From NCBI GenBank assembly GCA_963169105.1, contig OY720633.1, forward strand, positions 139,978,700 to 140,042,699: 64,000 nucleotides of DNA, written 5' to 3'. Under the pieces are notes generated by a model that had not been told where the DNA came from, made no database searches, and saw only the letters and a list, made by a program, of their open reading frames with translations. Each line of letters begins with the position of its first letter. Position 1 is the first letter of the stretch. Source of the DNA: Ceriagrion tenellum. Its lineage: Eukaryota; Arthropoda; Insecta; Odonata; Coenagrionidae. Made by a program: the position numbers and the translations under genes. Below, piece by piece: positions 36,831 to 48,110 of this stretch.

Positions 36831-37460
36831 CTCTTTTTCATCCCGCCCCCTCTAGGCTTCCTCGTGTGTCACCTAACTGATCATTAAAGCGCCGCTGGCC
36901 TTCCTATAGCGATGACGGTGCGCGCAAAAGATACTCAATGGCCTTCCTCTTGCGCTCTAATAGACCCGGGCCCTATTGTCGAGCCGGCAGCCGACTGTCG
37001 GGGCTGGATTCCCCGGGGCCGCCGCACAGCTGCCGGTTCGGCCCGACTCCGGTCAACAATGATCTAACCTCTCCCTTCTCAGAGTCCCCCTTTGCTTTTC
37101 TCCCCATGCGACTGCAGAAACTTCCGCGTCAACTCACTTTTTTGTCACCGTACTCCCTTGTCCCTCTCCGCTCCCTCTCTCTCGCTTAATCTCCCATCCC
37201 CTCACATTTGCCTGCCCTTCCTGTTCCCTTTTCAGCTACCACCGCAAACCCTCGGCCCCTGAACAATTACGCACACCTACCTGTCTCCACTTCCCTCTCG
37301 GAGACCCTGAGGGTGAGTTACGTGAGTGGGGACGGAACGGGCTTTTTTTTCCTTCGTAGTCGAGCCAGGGCGCAATTAAATGCACATTCTGATCGTTAAT
37401 GAGAAGAAAGGTATGGGAGCGAGTCAGGGAGAAAGAATCGTGAAAGAAAAATGTGCCATG
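36830..37460. other. CpG-containing island with pyrimidine-to-purine switch
   Basis: 36880-37060 is rich in CpG and short palindromic words (CCCCGGGGCC, GCCGGC). C/T-rich to about 37300, then G/A-rich to 37450. CAATTAAA near 37373. Could be promoter or enhancer DNA; no exon is evident. Confidence 0.45.
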
Positions 37461-40400
37461 CAGAAGATTTAATAGCTAACGGATGGATTTTATGTAGATT
37501 TTGGGGTGGTCATCAATAGGTGCTTAGTTGCAGGACTTCTGAACGCTCCCAGTTGGAATTTAAGCACTAGCGGGATGGCGATATGGAGTTGGAAATTAGC
37601 AATCTTAATAAAGATATCTGCGAGAAAATGATAGAGAATGACTTGGCTCGTAAAAGTTTAGGACGTATTATGAGTTGTTCGAAAACGCTGTGAAAATTAT
37701 TTACGATTCTTGCTAATATGTACTGAGGCGATTGCCGTGTTGAAATGTTGGCAGTATTTGTATCAAACTGGTCAAATTCTCGTAAGTAGTTCAAGCCAGG
37801 AATTCTTACTTATTTCAGCATTAATGCAAATTTCTTGAAATGAGGTCATTAGTTTATTTTAGGCTGTAAACCTTAGTTTAGGGCCAAATTGATGTTGTAT
37901 GTTAACATAATACGACATAATCCTTGCGCTTTGACTGGCTATTTTGTGGAAGTAATGCTTACAGTTTTAATGTTTTTTTCTCGTAACTACGTCAAACTTA
38001 GCTCCTTTGTATAATTTTTTTCGGCATATCTTCCAATTCCTACTGAAGATATGGTTTTTACGGAAATTATTTGTTTGGTTTTTCATTGTTGAGGGATGCC
38101 CGAGCGATGGCTATAGTTTCGATGAAAACGTTTTTTCGAAGGCTCCAGTTTTTCCTTTGCCTTTCTAAAAATTTAATGCCGTTATTTAGAGCCTTCAAAG
38201 GACTCCGTGGAATTAGCTGGTCAGTCACGTGGTGATATGTGCCATATAGACTTCTGGTGAAGCTTATTTCAATAAACCCGGACGCGTCTATGATTCTATT
38301 ACCTGTCTTTCTGAGCTTGAGCCCACCTTGGCGTAACTAAAATATTGATGACTGCCCTACACTGATGCGTGGGTTCAATCATTTTGTACAAATTCTTGAT
38401 CTTTTTTATTATTATCTTGTTTGGAGAAAAGTGGTTAAATTTAAAACGTTATTTTTCCTTTGTTTAGGAATATACTTTATCATATTCAGGGCTATAATGT
38501 TAACATACTGGCATGAAAGTCATTTTTAATAATATCCATTCGTATACCAGTAACCTATCACACATTCCTCGCATCAATTTCCGCGGAAACGGACTTTTAC
38601 AAATATATTTTCAAAGGGCACATATTTTTGTGACCCTACTCAATGAAGATGCCACCATTTCACATACACAACACTCTTCATGCACGTATGTTTGAGCTAC
38701 AATAACAATGACAATGCTGGATATACATAGATGTGTAAGAATTAAACTTATGTAATATACATAAAAATTTTACTGTCCTTTCTGCGATGAATTTATTGAA
38801 TTGCTATACAGTTTGCTCAGATTTGATACGTGAGCTTTTATATTGCACGTACGGGAATTTCTAGCTATGTGCATCATCATTTCAGTTTCTTGCTTTTTTT
38901 GTTGGATTTATAGTCTACAAAGCCAGCAGTATCAAAATAAATACTGTTTTTTCAATAAAATACTAAGCAAGATCACAGGCATTTCAATAAATAAATATAT
39001 AATTAGTATAATTTAGTTATTATTAAGAATGATAGTCATGTCATGTAGGTATGTGAGTATTCTAACCCTAAAGATGATATCAAGTCGGCGAGGGAGAACT
39101 AACAGTTTAAATTGATATACACCCTAGAAATAAAGTAATAAATATTATTTAATAACTGAGGTCAATATAATGAGCATTGAAATTTCTTGTCCTGCCAACC
39201 CGCTCCCGTTGATCTAACAAACAGAATTAACCGATAGGTTTAAAGCATTGGCAGATTCGGCTTCGTTATCCTTGCTCAAGTTGAAGATGCTAGGTAACCT
39301 ATGTCCACGAGAATCGGATGAGAAAGTTCGAGATTGCTTTTTTGTAAGTTAACTTCCTAATATCGTGTGATATTGAATAAGTATAATGGCTAACAATTTT
39401 TTTACGCCACAATAATCGCTGAGCTAGTGAAATCCAATATTGTTGAGGTACTAGTTTGCTTGGCGCTCCCGTTGGAATCTGGAGGCCATCAATTGGTCAA
39501 GTTTTCACCGTATAATCTTAAATTTTAAAAATCATCATCGGCGATACCTCATTGCAACTGATTGTAAATTTAATGACACGGTATGCAAAATTGGTGAAAA
39601 TGCCCCCAATGCTCTAGAGCCCTCAGCCGTTGATTGCTTGAATTACACTTATAATTGACATAGCACCACATTAAGAAAGAAAATACCACGCACTCGTCAG
39701 TACATATTCAATTTTCAGATGAAACCTTCCAGAGCCGCTGATATCATACTATATTCCACACTCATTAACAAGCGCCGACTAGAACCCTTGATGTTGCGTT
39801 GGTAAAAGTATCGCGTGATACCTCTAGATATCAAAGTAGTCTCTTAATTTACCTCCTGACCTCTATCGTGAGAGAACTCGTTCATGACAACTGTCTTCGT
39901 CACCACCTGGATAATTTCCAATCCGTGGCGCTAGGCCAAAATTAAGATGGGGAAATCTTTTCAGAAGCCGAGACTGAAGCCCTTCATTATTGCCGCGTAC
40001 ACATTAAACCCATTATGGCGCGCCGTCCTTGATACGCGTGTCAGCACATTCGCGTCCCCGCTCTGCGATCGTCATTTATTCGATCCCCTAAACCGTTCCC
40101 AAAGGGTTGTCGCATTAGAGAGCTCGACGCCCAATTAACTCACGTTAAGGATAATCGAGAGTAATTCCCGGTGAAAATCGGCCACGACAAACAGATCCAT
40201 TCACAATTTTCTGCCGCGGTACCAAAATAGTATCATTGCAATCTGTCTTCATTACGTTGAAATTATTTTTGAAGTTACCTTCTCCGTATAATTAGCGCGA
40301 AATATATAAGACCTGGTTGTACATCATATCAATTTGGAGAGAGTCAGAGGCAGGATTTCTTTTACGCCCTTAATGCGTAAGAGCTCATTAGCGGACTTAG

Positions 40401-42900
40401 TGCTATCATTAATTACAAGAATATTTCAAATTCGTTTTGGCAGTATAACAATTTAGCGTAATTTGAATGATCTACTTAATTTCCGAAGTGATGAAAATGT
40501 ATGAAATAAATTATAATCTTCCACTGAGAGAGGACCGAATCCATAGCCATTCTTGATTAGTAATCCCTCTTTCATGAAGTGCCGCGAAGCTGTTTATGGA
40601 CCGTAAAAAGATGTTAAAATAAAAATGAAGGCATATATAATTACGCTTTGAAGAAGGAAGGAAACCGTGCAAGTTTGAAATAAGAACTGTAGCGTCAATT
40701 AATTCTGCAAATACACCTGAATATGAAATGTTGCACGGGAAATAAATGTCAATTTCTAAGGCTGCTCAAAAATGATATTAAAGTCCAAAATTTGATCAGG
40801 AATTTAGATTTTCAAAGGAGGGAATATTTCTGCTTAGCCTCGTAAAATACGATTTAATCAGCTAATATGCCACTCTTAAGAATCATTTAGTAATGACTTT
40901 GAAAAAGATATTAAGTGAAATACCACTCGCGCGGAAAATTTAGCTTTCTAATCGAGTATGGCTGCTATAAGGTGTGAGAAAATGAATGTATTTATGATTG
41001 AAAGGAACTAGCTTTCCCGGCGCAGATATATTGATGTTTGTCTAATACAAAAGGAGGTTTAATAAGATTTATTAATTTCAAACCGCGTCAAGGAAGTGTG
41101 ATTTTCAGCTTTAAAAATTAATCGTAGATTCTGACCTCGAAGGCCAAATCATTGGCGTTTTATTCCTAAAATTTGAGAACGTTTCTGGAAATTAAATTCA
41201 ACTACGCGCCGACAGTTACGGCTCGTGAGTCATAACACTGGTGGCCGTGAGAAAATTAATTTTCTCTTTCCCGCAGAAGACTGTTGCCGACTGAAATCTA
41301 GGAAATTGTGTGATGGGTGGAACTGGTTTTAAAATACCCGCGCCGTGACGCGTCCTGCATGGAATATTTTCATCCATCCGAAGGCGAGTATTCGTCGTAG
41401 ACGACATAACCGCTTGCGGAATGACTCCATGTTATGTCCCTTCTCATGAATCGTGTGTTTATCCTCCCACTCATTTGTCCTTGAGGCAAATGCAATTAGT
41501 GTCCCATACTTAATTTTTGGGGAAATTGATTGAACTTAAATCTACTGTCACATGAGTTATTGTGGTTATTTATTAATTGAATTGTAGATTTCTTTTTTCT
41601 TCTTTTATTCCTTCAACTGAGGGTTATTTTTTACGGAAATTGTATATAAAGCTGCGCTATAATATTTTTTAATTTTAATTTTTTTAATTGATGCAAACCA
41701 TTTTATTTTTAATAGAGCCAACATTAAAGTTAACACCTGCAGGCGTCACTCCGTGAAAGTATTTTATATTCGAATCCAGATTAAAAATAAGCCTTGTATT
41801 TTTCCACAGTTAAAAAATATCCTTGGAAAAAGACAAGGATAATTTTCAATAGGGATTCAATCCTAATTTTATTGATATGTTCTATGGCATTGAGCTATAG
41901 ATATTTCTGTGGATTCCTCCTTTACCACCTGAGCTGAGCTTGTTATTCCATTACTAAATTACAAGGTTAAGAATCTAATAAGAATGTTGCCAATCCCAAA
42001 TTCAATTTTTTTGTTTACTAAATCTGCCGTTACCACCGGTGTTACTTTTAGACCTTTTAGTTTATGCCAGTTGGTGTATTTGTAAACTAAGATTGTCGTG
42101 TCATTTTTATATGGGACAAAATATAAAATTCATCAATAACATCAAGATGGAGTTCACAGCTGTTATCTTAATTATACTTCACTTAACTTGCTGTGGATAG
42201 TGGCTTTTACTCACAAAATTATCGCTGGATCACCCTTCATCACCTCATGAGGCTTTTAAGGAACGCCAATTGCCTTTAACATAAAAACTAGATATCTGAA
42301 ACAAAAGAGCTCGAGTAAAACATTTGAAAAACTCTCCCAATGAATTCCCAGTTGTTGGCCCCTCCTAGATCTTGGGAACTGTGTAGCTCTTTTAACATTT
42401 CTTTTGAATTTAGTGACACTATAGCCATAGAATAAGAGTTTTTTTATTTTTACCTTGTGTACCCAATGAGTATTAATTGGAGTGTAAATGTCTTTTTGGA
42501 ATTTTTACGAATTTTAAAAACTAGCGACAGCGGAAATAATTCATCATAATTCATTTTCGCATCAGATTCAAAGTAATGTCTTAATGAGAACCCTCTGGCA
42601 TCCAATTAAATTTATTAGCAACACGTAGTTTAAAACCCATCAGAATTATCGCAAGGCACCAGGGAGTGTATTTGTGGCGGAATTGGGGCATGGACTTGCG
42701 TTCTCATGAGTCCATCTCATTTCCGCTGGCGTGAATTAGAATATTTTAGCCAGGCAATTCCTGCCGGGATGTCACTCTGCCCAACTATTTATAAACTCTA
42801 ACTCTGGTTAGCCTATGAGTATAAAGCTGTAATTGCAGCCAGCTGAATTAAGATGAAGAATAAGAGTACCTATATATTGAAATTCGTTTGATTTCTGGGA
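37461..42900. other. Long gene-free stretch, possibly regulatory in part
   Basis: No frame longer than about 75 codons and no repeat family recognised. 39900-40250 stands out with balanced composition, CpG, and words such as CATTATTGCCGCGTACACATT and CCATTATGGCGCGCC. 40360-40420 and 41100-41420 are similar in flavour. Such composition is often seen in conserved non-coding DNA, but conservation cannot be judged from one sequence. Confidence 0.35.
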
Positions 42901-42949
42901 ACTGGATCACACGAATTAACCCGCTCAACCAAATCACGGATACTCACGA

Positions 42950-43660
42950 CAGACGCGCCCAGAGCATCGAGACAGCGTTCTCAGTGGCATCAACCAGACC
43001 TCCCTCCCCTTGGGCGTTGACCCCCAAATAAGCAAGGGAATGAATGTGGTCGACAATCAGAGGCACTGGAATCTGCAGGGGGCGTAATTAAACAGGGCAC
43101 CGCACATTGAAACCCCGACTCGAACCTTATCATGACGACTCATCGTTCTGCACACTCCCCCTACTTGTATCCTCACATCGACACGTATTGTTCTCCGCAC
43201 CTCTTCAACCATTCCCGTTATCTCTTCCTTTACAAGGAGGGATGCGTTGGGAGGGTTGGGGAGGGACGGGAGGGAGTATGAGAGGCTGGATTATCATCTC
43301 CAAGCCTTCGGCAAAAGAGCAATACCAGCCGACATGCTGGTCCATTTTCTCCCTTCCCGGTACCATCCCTCGTTATCCAAACCTGCAACCTGGCAACCCG
43401 CAGACAATCGAACGCAGGTCCATTATCTCTCTCTCTCTCTGTATGCGTACATCTTTCTCTTCCTCTCCTTCGCACCCACTCCCTTCCTTAACATTTTGTC
43501 GCCTTTGCTTTCCGTGTCGTTTTGGCCTCGCAAGTGGGGGCAGGGTACTCGGAAAACCTTTTGAATTCGACTTGAGGTTCCGGAACCGGATGGGGGGTGG
43601 CGGATGAGTGGAAGGGAAGGTTTGGTAGACTATGAAAAGGAGAAGTGACGAGATTTAAGC
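42950..43660. other. GC-rich island, two pyrimidine-to-purine switches
   Basis: C/T-rich 43110-43230 then G/A-rich 43235-43300; C/T-rich 43340-43520 then G/A-rich 43570-43660. TAATTA at 43085-43090. (CT)n at 43424-43439. The 166-codon frame across it is compositional. Confidence 0.45.
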
Positions 43661-43700
43661 ATGTGCCGGTTGGCTAGAGGGGGCTTGGGCCACAACAGTG

Positions 43701-44939
43701 CTTCGTTCTTTATTTTATCCAAACTTCCCCAACCGATACCTTTTTGTCGGATGGCCGAAGCACAAGAGCGGAGCATTTTCTTCAACCTGGCTTGTTCTTC
43801 GTGGCTGCTCTCTTTCTTCGCGATCTATTTTTGATTTCCGCCCTCTCGCAAATCTGGCTCTTTAATTAAGTTACGAGAGACTCTTTTCGGGGCTCCCATT
43901 AGAGGAACAATTGTGGCGTCTGTTGTTTGATTGAATATGTTTACTTTCCTTAAATTTCTGGGCATATTGGATACATAAACTCTTCGAAAGACATGAAATG
44001 ACAGCTCTTTAAAAGATAAGAGAACGCAATTTTGACGAAGATTACAAATAAAAGTATGAAGCAAAGGTGCTAATTTGATCAAATCCAACTGAATACAGAT
44101 TCAATGTGCTTCGTTGGACTCAAGCACAAGAACAAGTAATATCATCTTTGTGAAGGGGTGGTTGAGTTTAATTTAATCTCATACCCTTCCTAAAATCCAT
44201 ATATACAGATTTGGACATTTCTTAACATGCGACTGCATTTGTGGAATATCAATTTCACAGAAACCATTGATAGTGGTTTCAGTCAATATCATGTCAATTC
44301 GCTGTATCGGTCCTGATAAGCATTAATTCTCTAATTATTGTCGCAGAAATACCATCAAAAACAAGTCACAGTGGTCCTAGCCACAGCCCCCTAAACATGC
44401 ATTCTTCAAATGTGCTTTAGTCATTAGGGCCACTCATATTATAGACATATCTATAATTCGTTTGTTTATTGTTTCATAGTATTGTTTATCTAATGGTCTA
44501 ATAGTTATTACCATTTTTGACGTTCATTGTTTTAGACTCATTTGAAGTTAGTCATCTTTTTGTGATTGCCAAATAATATCTTTGAACTTGCATGTGAGAT
44601 GAAATTATTAAATGCTGAAATTTAGACTTCGACTCCCATTAACAATTTATTTCTGTTCTGAGAGTGGCATTAAAAATTAAAAATATCATTTGCGAATTCA
44701 TTTCTATTATTGCTTAGAAAAAGATATTTTTAAGTACATATCTACTCGTAGGGTAGTGTTTGATTGCCCATTTATACCTGAAATATCTAGTTTACAAATG
44801 ATACATCTCGAATAAATCGTGACAAATCGGCACCCTGCACAAAAAGATTTTATGTGGTATGTGAATTAAATACAAAGGAAAGCCGCACGCTTTGGAAGAT
44901 ACTACCACAGACGTAGATAAAGTGTCACTTAGCTTATCA
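43701..44939. other. No gene recognised
   Basis: AT-rich. A minus-strand frame of 87 codons (43825-44088) is not purely low-complexity but has no recognisable motif or clear splice sites. Confidence 0.35.
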
Positions 44940-45725
44940 AAGGATTTGGTCGGAAACCGTTTGAGAATCGGAGGCTACACGCTCGGCTTGCATTACTTAA
45001 AAAAACTCCGAACATGCGAGTAACAGTGTGATTCGGCGAATATTATTTTATCCTCTTCCTATATCTCTAGAAATCATAATAATTATTGATTATCATAACG
45101 GCAAGTGTGGGTGTTAGTAAAATTATTCTGGTGTGTTTGCCAATGAAGAGCTCTATATACGTATAATGCTTCATTCTTCATCTCAGCATTAGACCTAACC
45201 TCATTCATCCCGTCCATAAAACCTGCGATCTTTCTTCCCCTTCCCTGTTTGCCCAACATACTTCCCTGTATCACCGACTTGAGCAAACCTTTATCCCTCG
45301 TTACCTCTTCCATTACCTGCTTTGTCTCCTCGTGATCTCCTCCAAAAGTCTCCTTCTTTCTTTACCAACCATCTAGAAACTTCCACGTTTTCTTCCTTTC
45401 CACTCACCTTCTTTGTCTTCCTCACTTCTATGTCTTCCTCCACACACTTCTTTGTCTTCCTCCACGTGTGCTAAAATTAGAGAGATACACTGCCAAACCG
45501 ATAGGTGCAAAAGTTTTTTTTGTTTTCGTCTGTTTTGTCTTTTTATTGATTATAACAAAGCCAGCAAGGCACTCACTTAGACACATCTTGAAATCAGAAT
45601 ACACCTCTTGTCCTTTCCTCCTCTTTTTCTCCATTGTCTCCCCCCATTCCTTGGCTGGTGTCCTAACAACCCCTGCCACACGCCACTGAGGCTCATAGGG
45701 TAGTTAGACATGTGGCAGGGATGCG
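44940..45725 (+). mobile_element. LINE A, copy 2, 3' end split by a nested insertion
   Basis: The transcriptase C-terminus reads ENRRLHARLALLKK (about 44970-45005), then ANIILSSSYISRN (45038-45075). The next expected block appears only at 45472-45516 as KIREIHCQTDRCKSFF. The intervening 380 bp therefore entered later; part of it is an antisense LINE fragment. The element closes with the LINE A tail (GGTGTCCTAACAACCCCTGC from 45657), which folds into a hairpin pairing 45663-45672 with 45698-45707. 45520-45655 is of unknown origin. Order of events: LINE A inserted, decayed, then was interrupted. Confidence 0.8.
45083..45330 (-). pseudogene. Antisense RTE-like LINE C-terminus nested in LINE A
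   Basis: The minus strand reads EEVTRDKGLLKSVIQGSMLG, then KQGRGRKIAGFMDGMNEVRS and AEMKNEALYVYRALHWQ. This matches the usual end of RTE-like polyproteins ('GLLK.VIEG...GKRGRGRKR.G..D.......EMK..A..R..W'). Pyrimidine-rich sequence at 45330-45470 separates it from the right-hand part of LINE A and may include more of the insertion. Similar in type to the fragment at 50567-50910. Confidence 0.7.
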
Positions 45726-46737
45726 AATTACGAACCTTTGAGTTAAAGCGCTATGAATATGCCCTTAAATCTGCCTCTGAAGAAGGTGTTTGGCACAATT
45801 TGAATGTGGAATGCAATGAATGGTACTGAGCGACGTGGAAATTAGAATCCTCTTGTGACTCATTATAGGTATTGCTGCGAGTTTTTCCCATTCAAATGTC
45901 TTCGTGATCTGCGTTCAACCGTGTAACTCCATGTCTGCCGTCAAGGAATTTAACCACCCCATACAATGAAGGTATGATCACGACATGCTGGCATTACTTT
46001 TTATCGTTCTTTTTGGCGGCGATATTTTTCTCCAGTGAAGATTTCATTGGAGCTTCAATTCCCGTTAAAAGATGGAAAATGGATGATTATATTGAAAACT
46101 ATTATTTGGAAATTTTCGGTGCTTACGAAGCCCCAGCTTTGGTAATACTCCTACCACTTGATGAGGCTCTTTTATTTCACCTTAACATTCAATTACTTTA
46201 TCTTATGGTCTATATAGTTTGTCTGTATCATTTTCTCCAATATATTTTTGAGGGTTAGGGTAGAAGGGGGAGCTCAAAACCATTTCATCCTACATTGCCT
46301 ACTTATTTGTCTATCTCTTTTACACTCTTCAAAAGCCCGCTCTACTTTGGAAGCTGTCCATTTATTTCATCTACAGCCTTCGAATTACCCAAAAAGTACT
46401 ATGCAGTATCCGCCATATATAAATCTTCTTTGTATTTCGTCGCAGGCTAATTTCCACGAACAAATTAGAATTTTGGTCAATGAAGTCATTAGAAAGTCAA
46501 AGATGCGATGACACCATGTCAGCATTTTGGTAAATATTCATTATAAATCATATTCTTTCATCAGCTCTCTTCGCTTGAAGGAATCTAATTTCAACGCGCT
46601 ACGATTGGTTTCAGAAGTATTGAGATTAAAGTTTTAGTGACAAATTCCATCAGAATTACTAGTTTCGGATGGAAATGTTGGAGAGAGATAGAGCGTAGCC
46701 AATCCAGAAATCAACTGTAGAAAATTTTTAACTTAGC
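45726..46737. other. Spacer with one secreted-protein-like frame
   Basis: 45974-46150 begins with a start codon and a hydrophobic segment (FLSFFLAAIFF) that looks like a signal peptide, followed by IPVKRWKMDDYIENYYLEIF. A GT donor-like site (TTTG|GTAATA) lies at about 46143. There is no supporting homology, and chance is quite possible. The rest is AT-rich without recognised features. Confidence 0.25.
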
Positions 46738-47187
46738 ACAGATTAGATCGCGCCAATAAAATTAGAGAGCTAGATTGTAGAACAGAAAGATATAAAATGT
46801 CATTTTTTCCGCGTACAATTCGGGACCATAACAGCTGTGAACGTCGTCATGAATAGTTCGAGTAGTGACAATAGGCAACAGTAAATCTTTCTCATTATAT
46901 TCTCTACTCTCTTATTTATGCATGATGTAAATATTGATGTTCTCATTTTTGCATGATATTTTGAATCTATAGTAGTAGTCTTTGTATCCCTTGCATGTTG
47001 GAACGATTGAAGATAGAATGATTCTTGGGTATTAGATTTTTAATTGGCGCTTTGCAGATGCGGTACGCGGGTTTCAATGTAATTTCGGTGTTCTACCATA
47101 TAATTCATGCATGCCTGGTGTGGAAGCACTCCCTGCCACACACCCTTTGGGTGGCTTGCAGGGTATGACGTAGATGTAGATGTACAC
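46738..47187 (+). pseudogene. 3' end of LINE A, copy 3
   Basis: ANKIRELDCRTERYKMSFFP then RTIRDHNSCERRHE before a stop near 46855: the last codons of the LINE A polymerase ('KIREI.CRTDRYKNSFFPRTIRDWN'). About 260 bp of 3' untranslated sequence follow, then the tail from 47118 (GGTGTGGAAGCACTCCCTGC). It ends in GTAGATGTAGATGTAC, a short tandem 3' terminus. The tail folds: CCCTGC 47131-47136 pairs with GCAGGG 47158-47163, and CACCC 47141-47145 with GGGTG 47149-47153 around a TTT loop. This copy lets the 3' UTR length of the family be estimated. Strongly 5'-truncated. Confidence 0.85.
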
Positions 47188-47739
47188 TCATTTTAAAACA
47201 CTATGTATTTCCAGTTCTCAAGCTTGCTAGTTCTGGAAATACCACTTTCAATAGAAATTTATAATTTTATGGTTTGTAGTCGAGTCTTGTATTTTTAGTA
47301 TCACAACAAAATTTTCATAGGGATTTGACAGGTAAAGTGGAAGTGGAAGCTTTCACTCAATTTCTGGTGAAAATTCTTTATAAAAAAATATTATAGCTCA
47401 ACTTTACGGACTCTGAAAAAATATTGTTATATTAGTTATTTTTGGGGTTATTTAGTGATATTATTTTTATGAGTAGTGGTACAGTCGTGATTTTACCAAT
47501 GACGACATTACGTCTGTATCTTTCCAAGTAATAAGTAGAAAGCAAAAATTGCTGCAGAGGACTATTCTTCATCGCATCAACAACTTCCCGCTAGTTGAAA
47601 CTGGTAGAAAATGCTCAATATTCGTGGCATTATCTTTTACGGGCAAACATATTACATTCGTCTCAGAACTCATTATTTATTTTTTTTTAATTTAGAATGT
47701 TTTAACTTCCATTCGTTCTTACGCTATCATTTCTTCGGC
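47188..47739. other. AT-rich stretch, no gene seen
   Basis: Nothing recognised on either strand. Confidence 0.35.
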
Positions 47740-48110
47740 TACATTCGCCTCCCTCTCATTCATTTTATTTTTGTTCCATCTCCCTCTCTCTAATCTCTGT
47801 CGATTCCGATATAATACTTTCTGCTCTTGCGCTCCCTCCAGATTCTCCTCGTCTCCCTCCCCGACCCTCTATTCAATTAGTTCCCTCTTATTTCGCTCCT
47901 CGGCTCGCCTTACTTGTTATCTCTCCCCCGGAAAGATCGACTTTTACGGCCGACGCCAGCGCCCCCTCATCCCTTCGCTCATCCAAATCGCATTATTTCC
48001 TATTGCCGCCTTCTCCTTTATTCCCCCGACCCTCCCCCTCAGTACCATAACTCTGGACTCCTCACCACCCGTTTCTCGTTTTCTCAACCCCTCGATACAT
48101 TCTTTATAGC
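47740..48110. other. Pyrimidine-rich tract
   Basis: C/T-rich on the plus strand, with overlapping Ser/Pro/Leu-rich frames in two phases. No purine-rich partner. Confidence 0.45.

Noticed and set aside
43107..43607. 166-codon open frame
   Set aside because: Spans a GC-rich island with overlapping frames on both strands and no recognisable motif.
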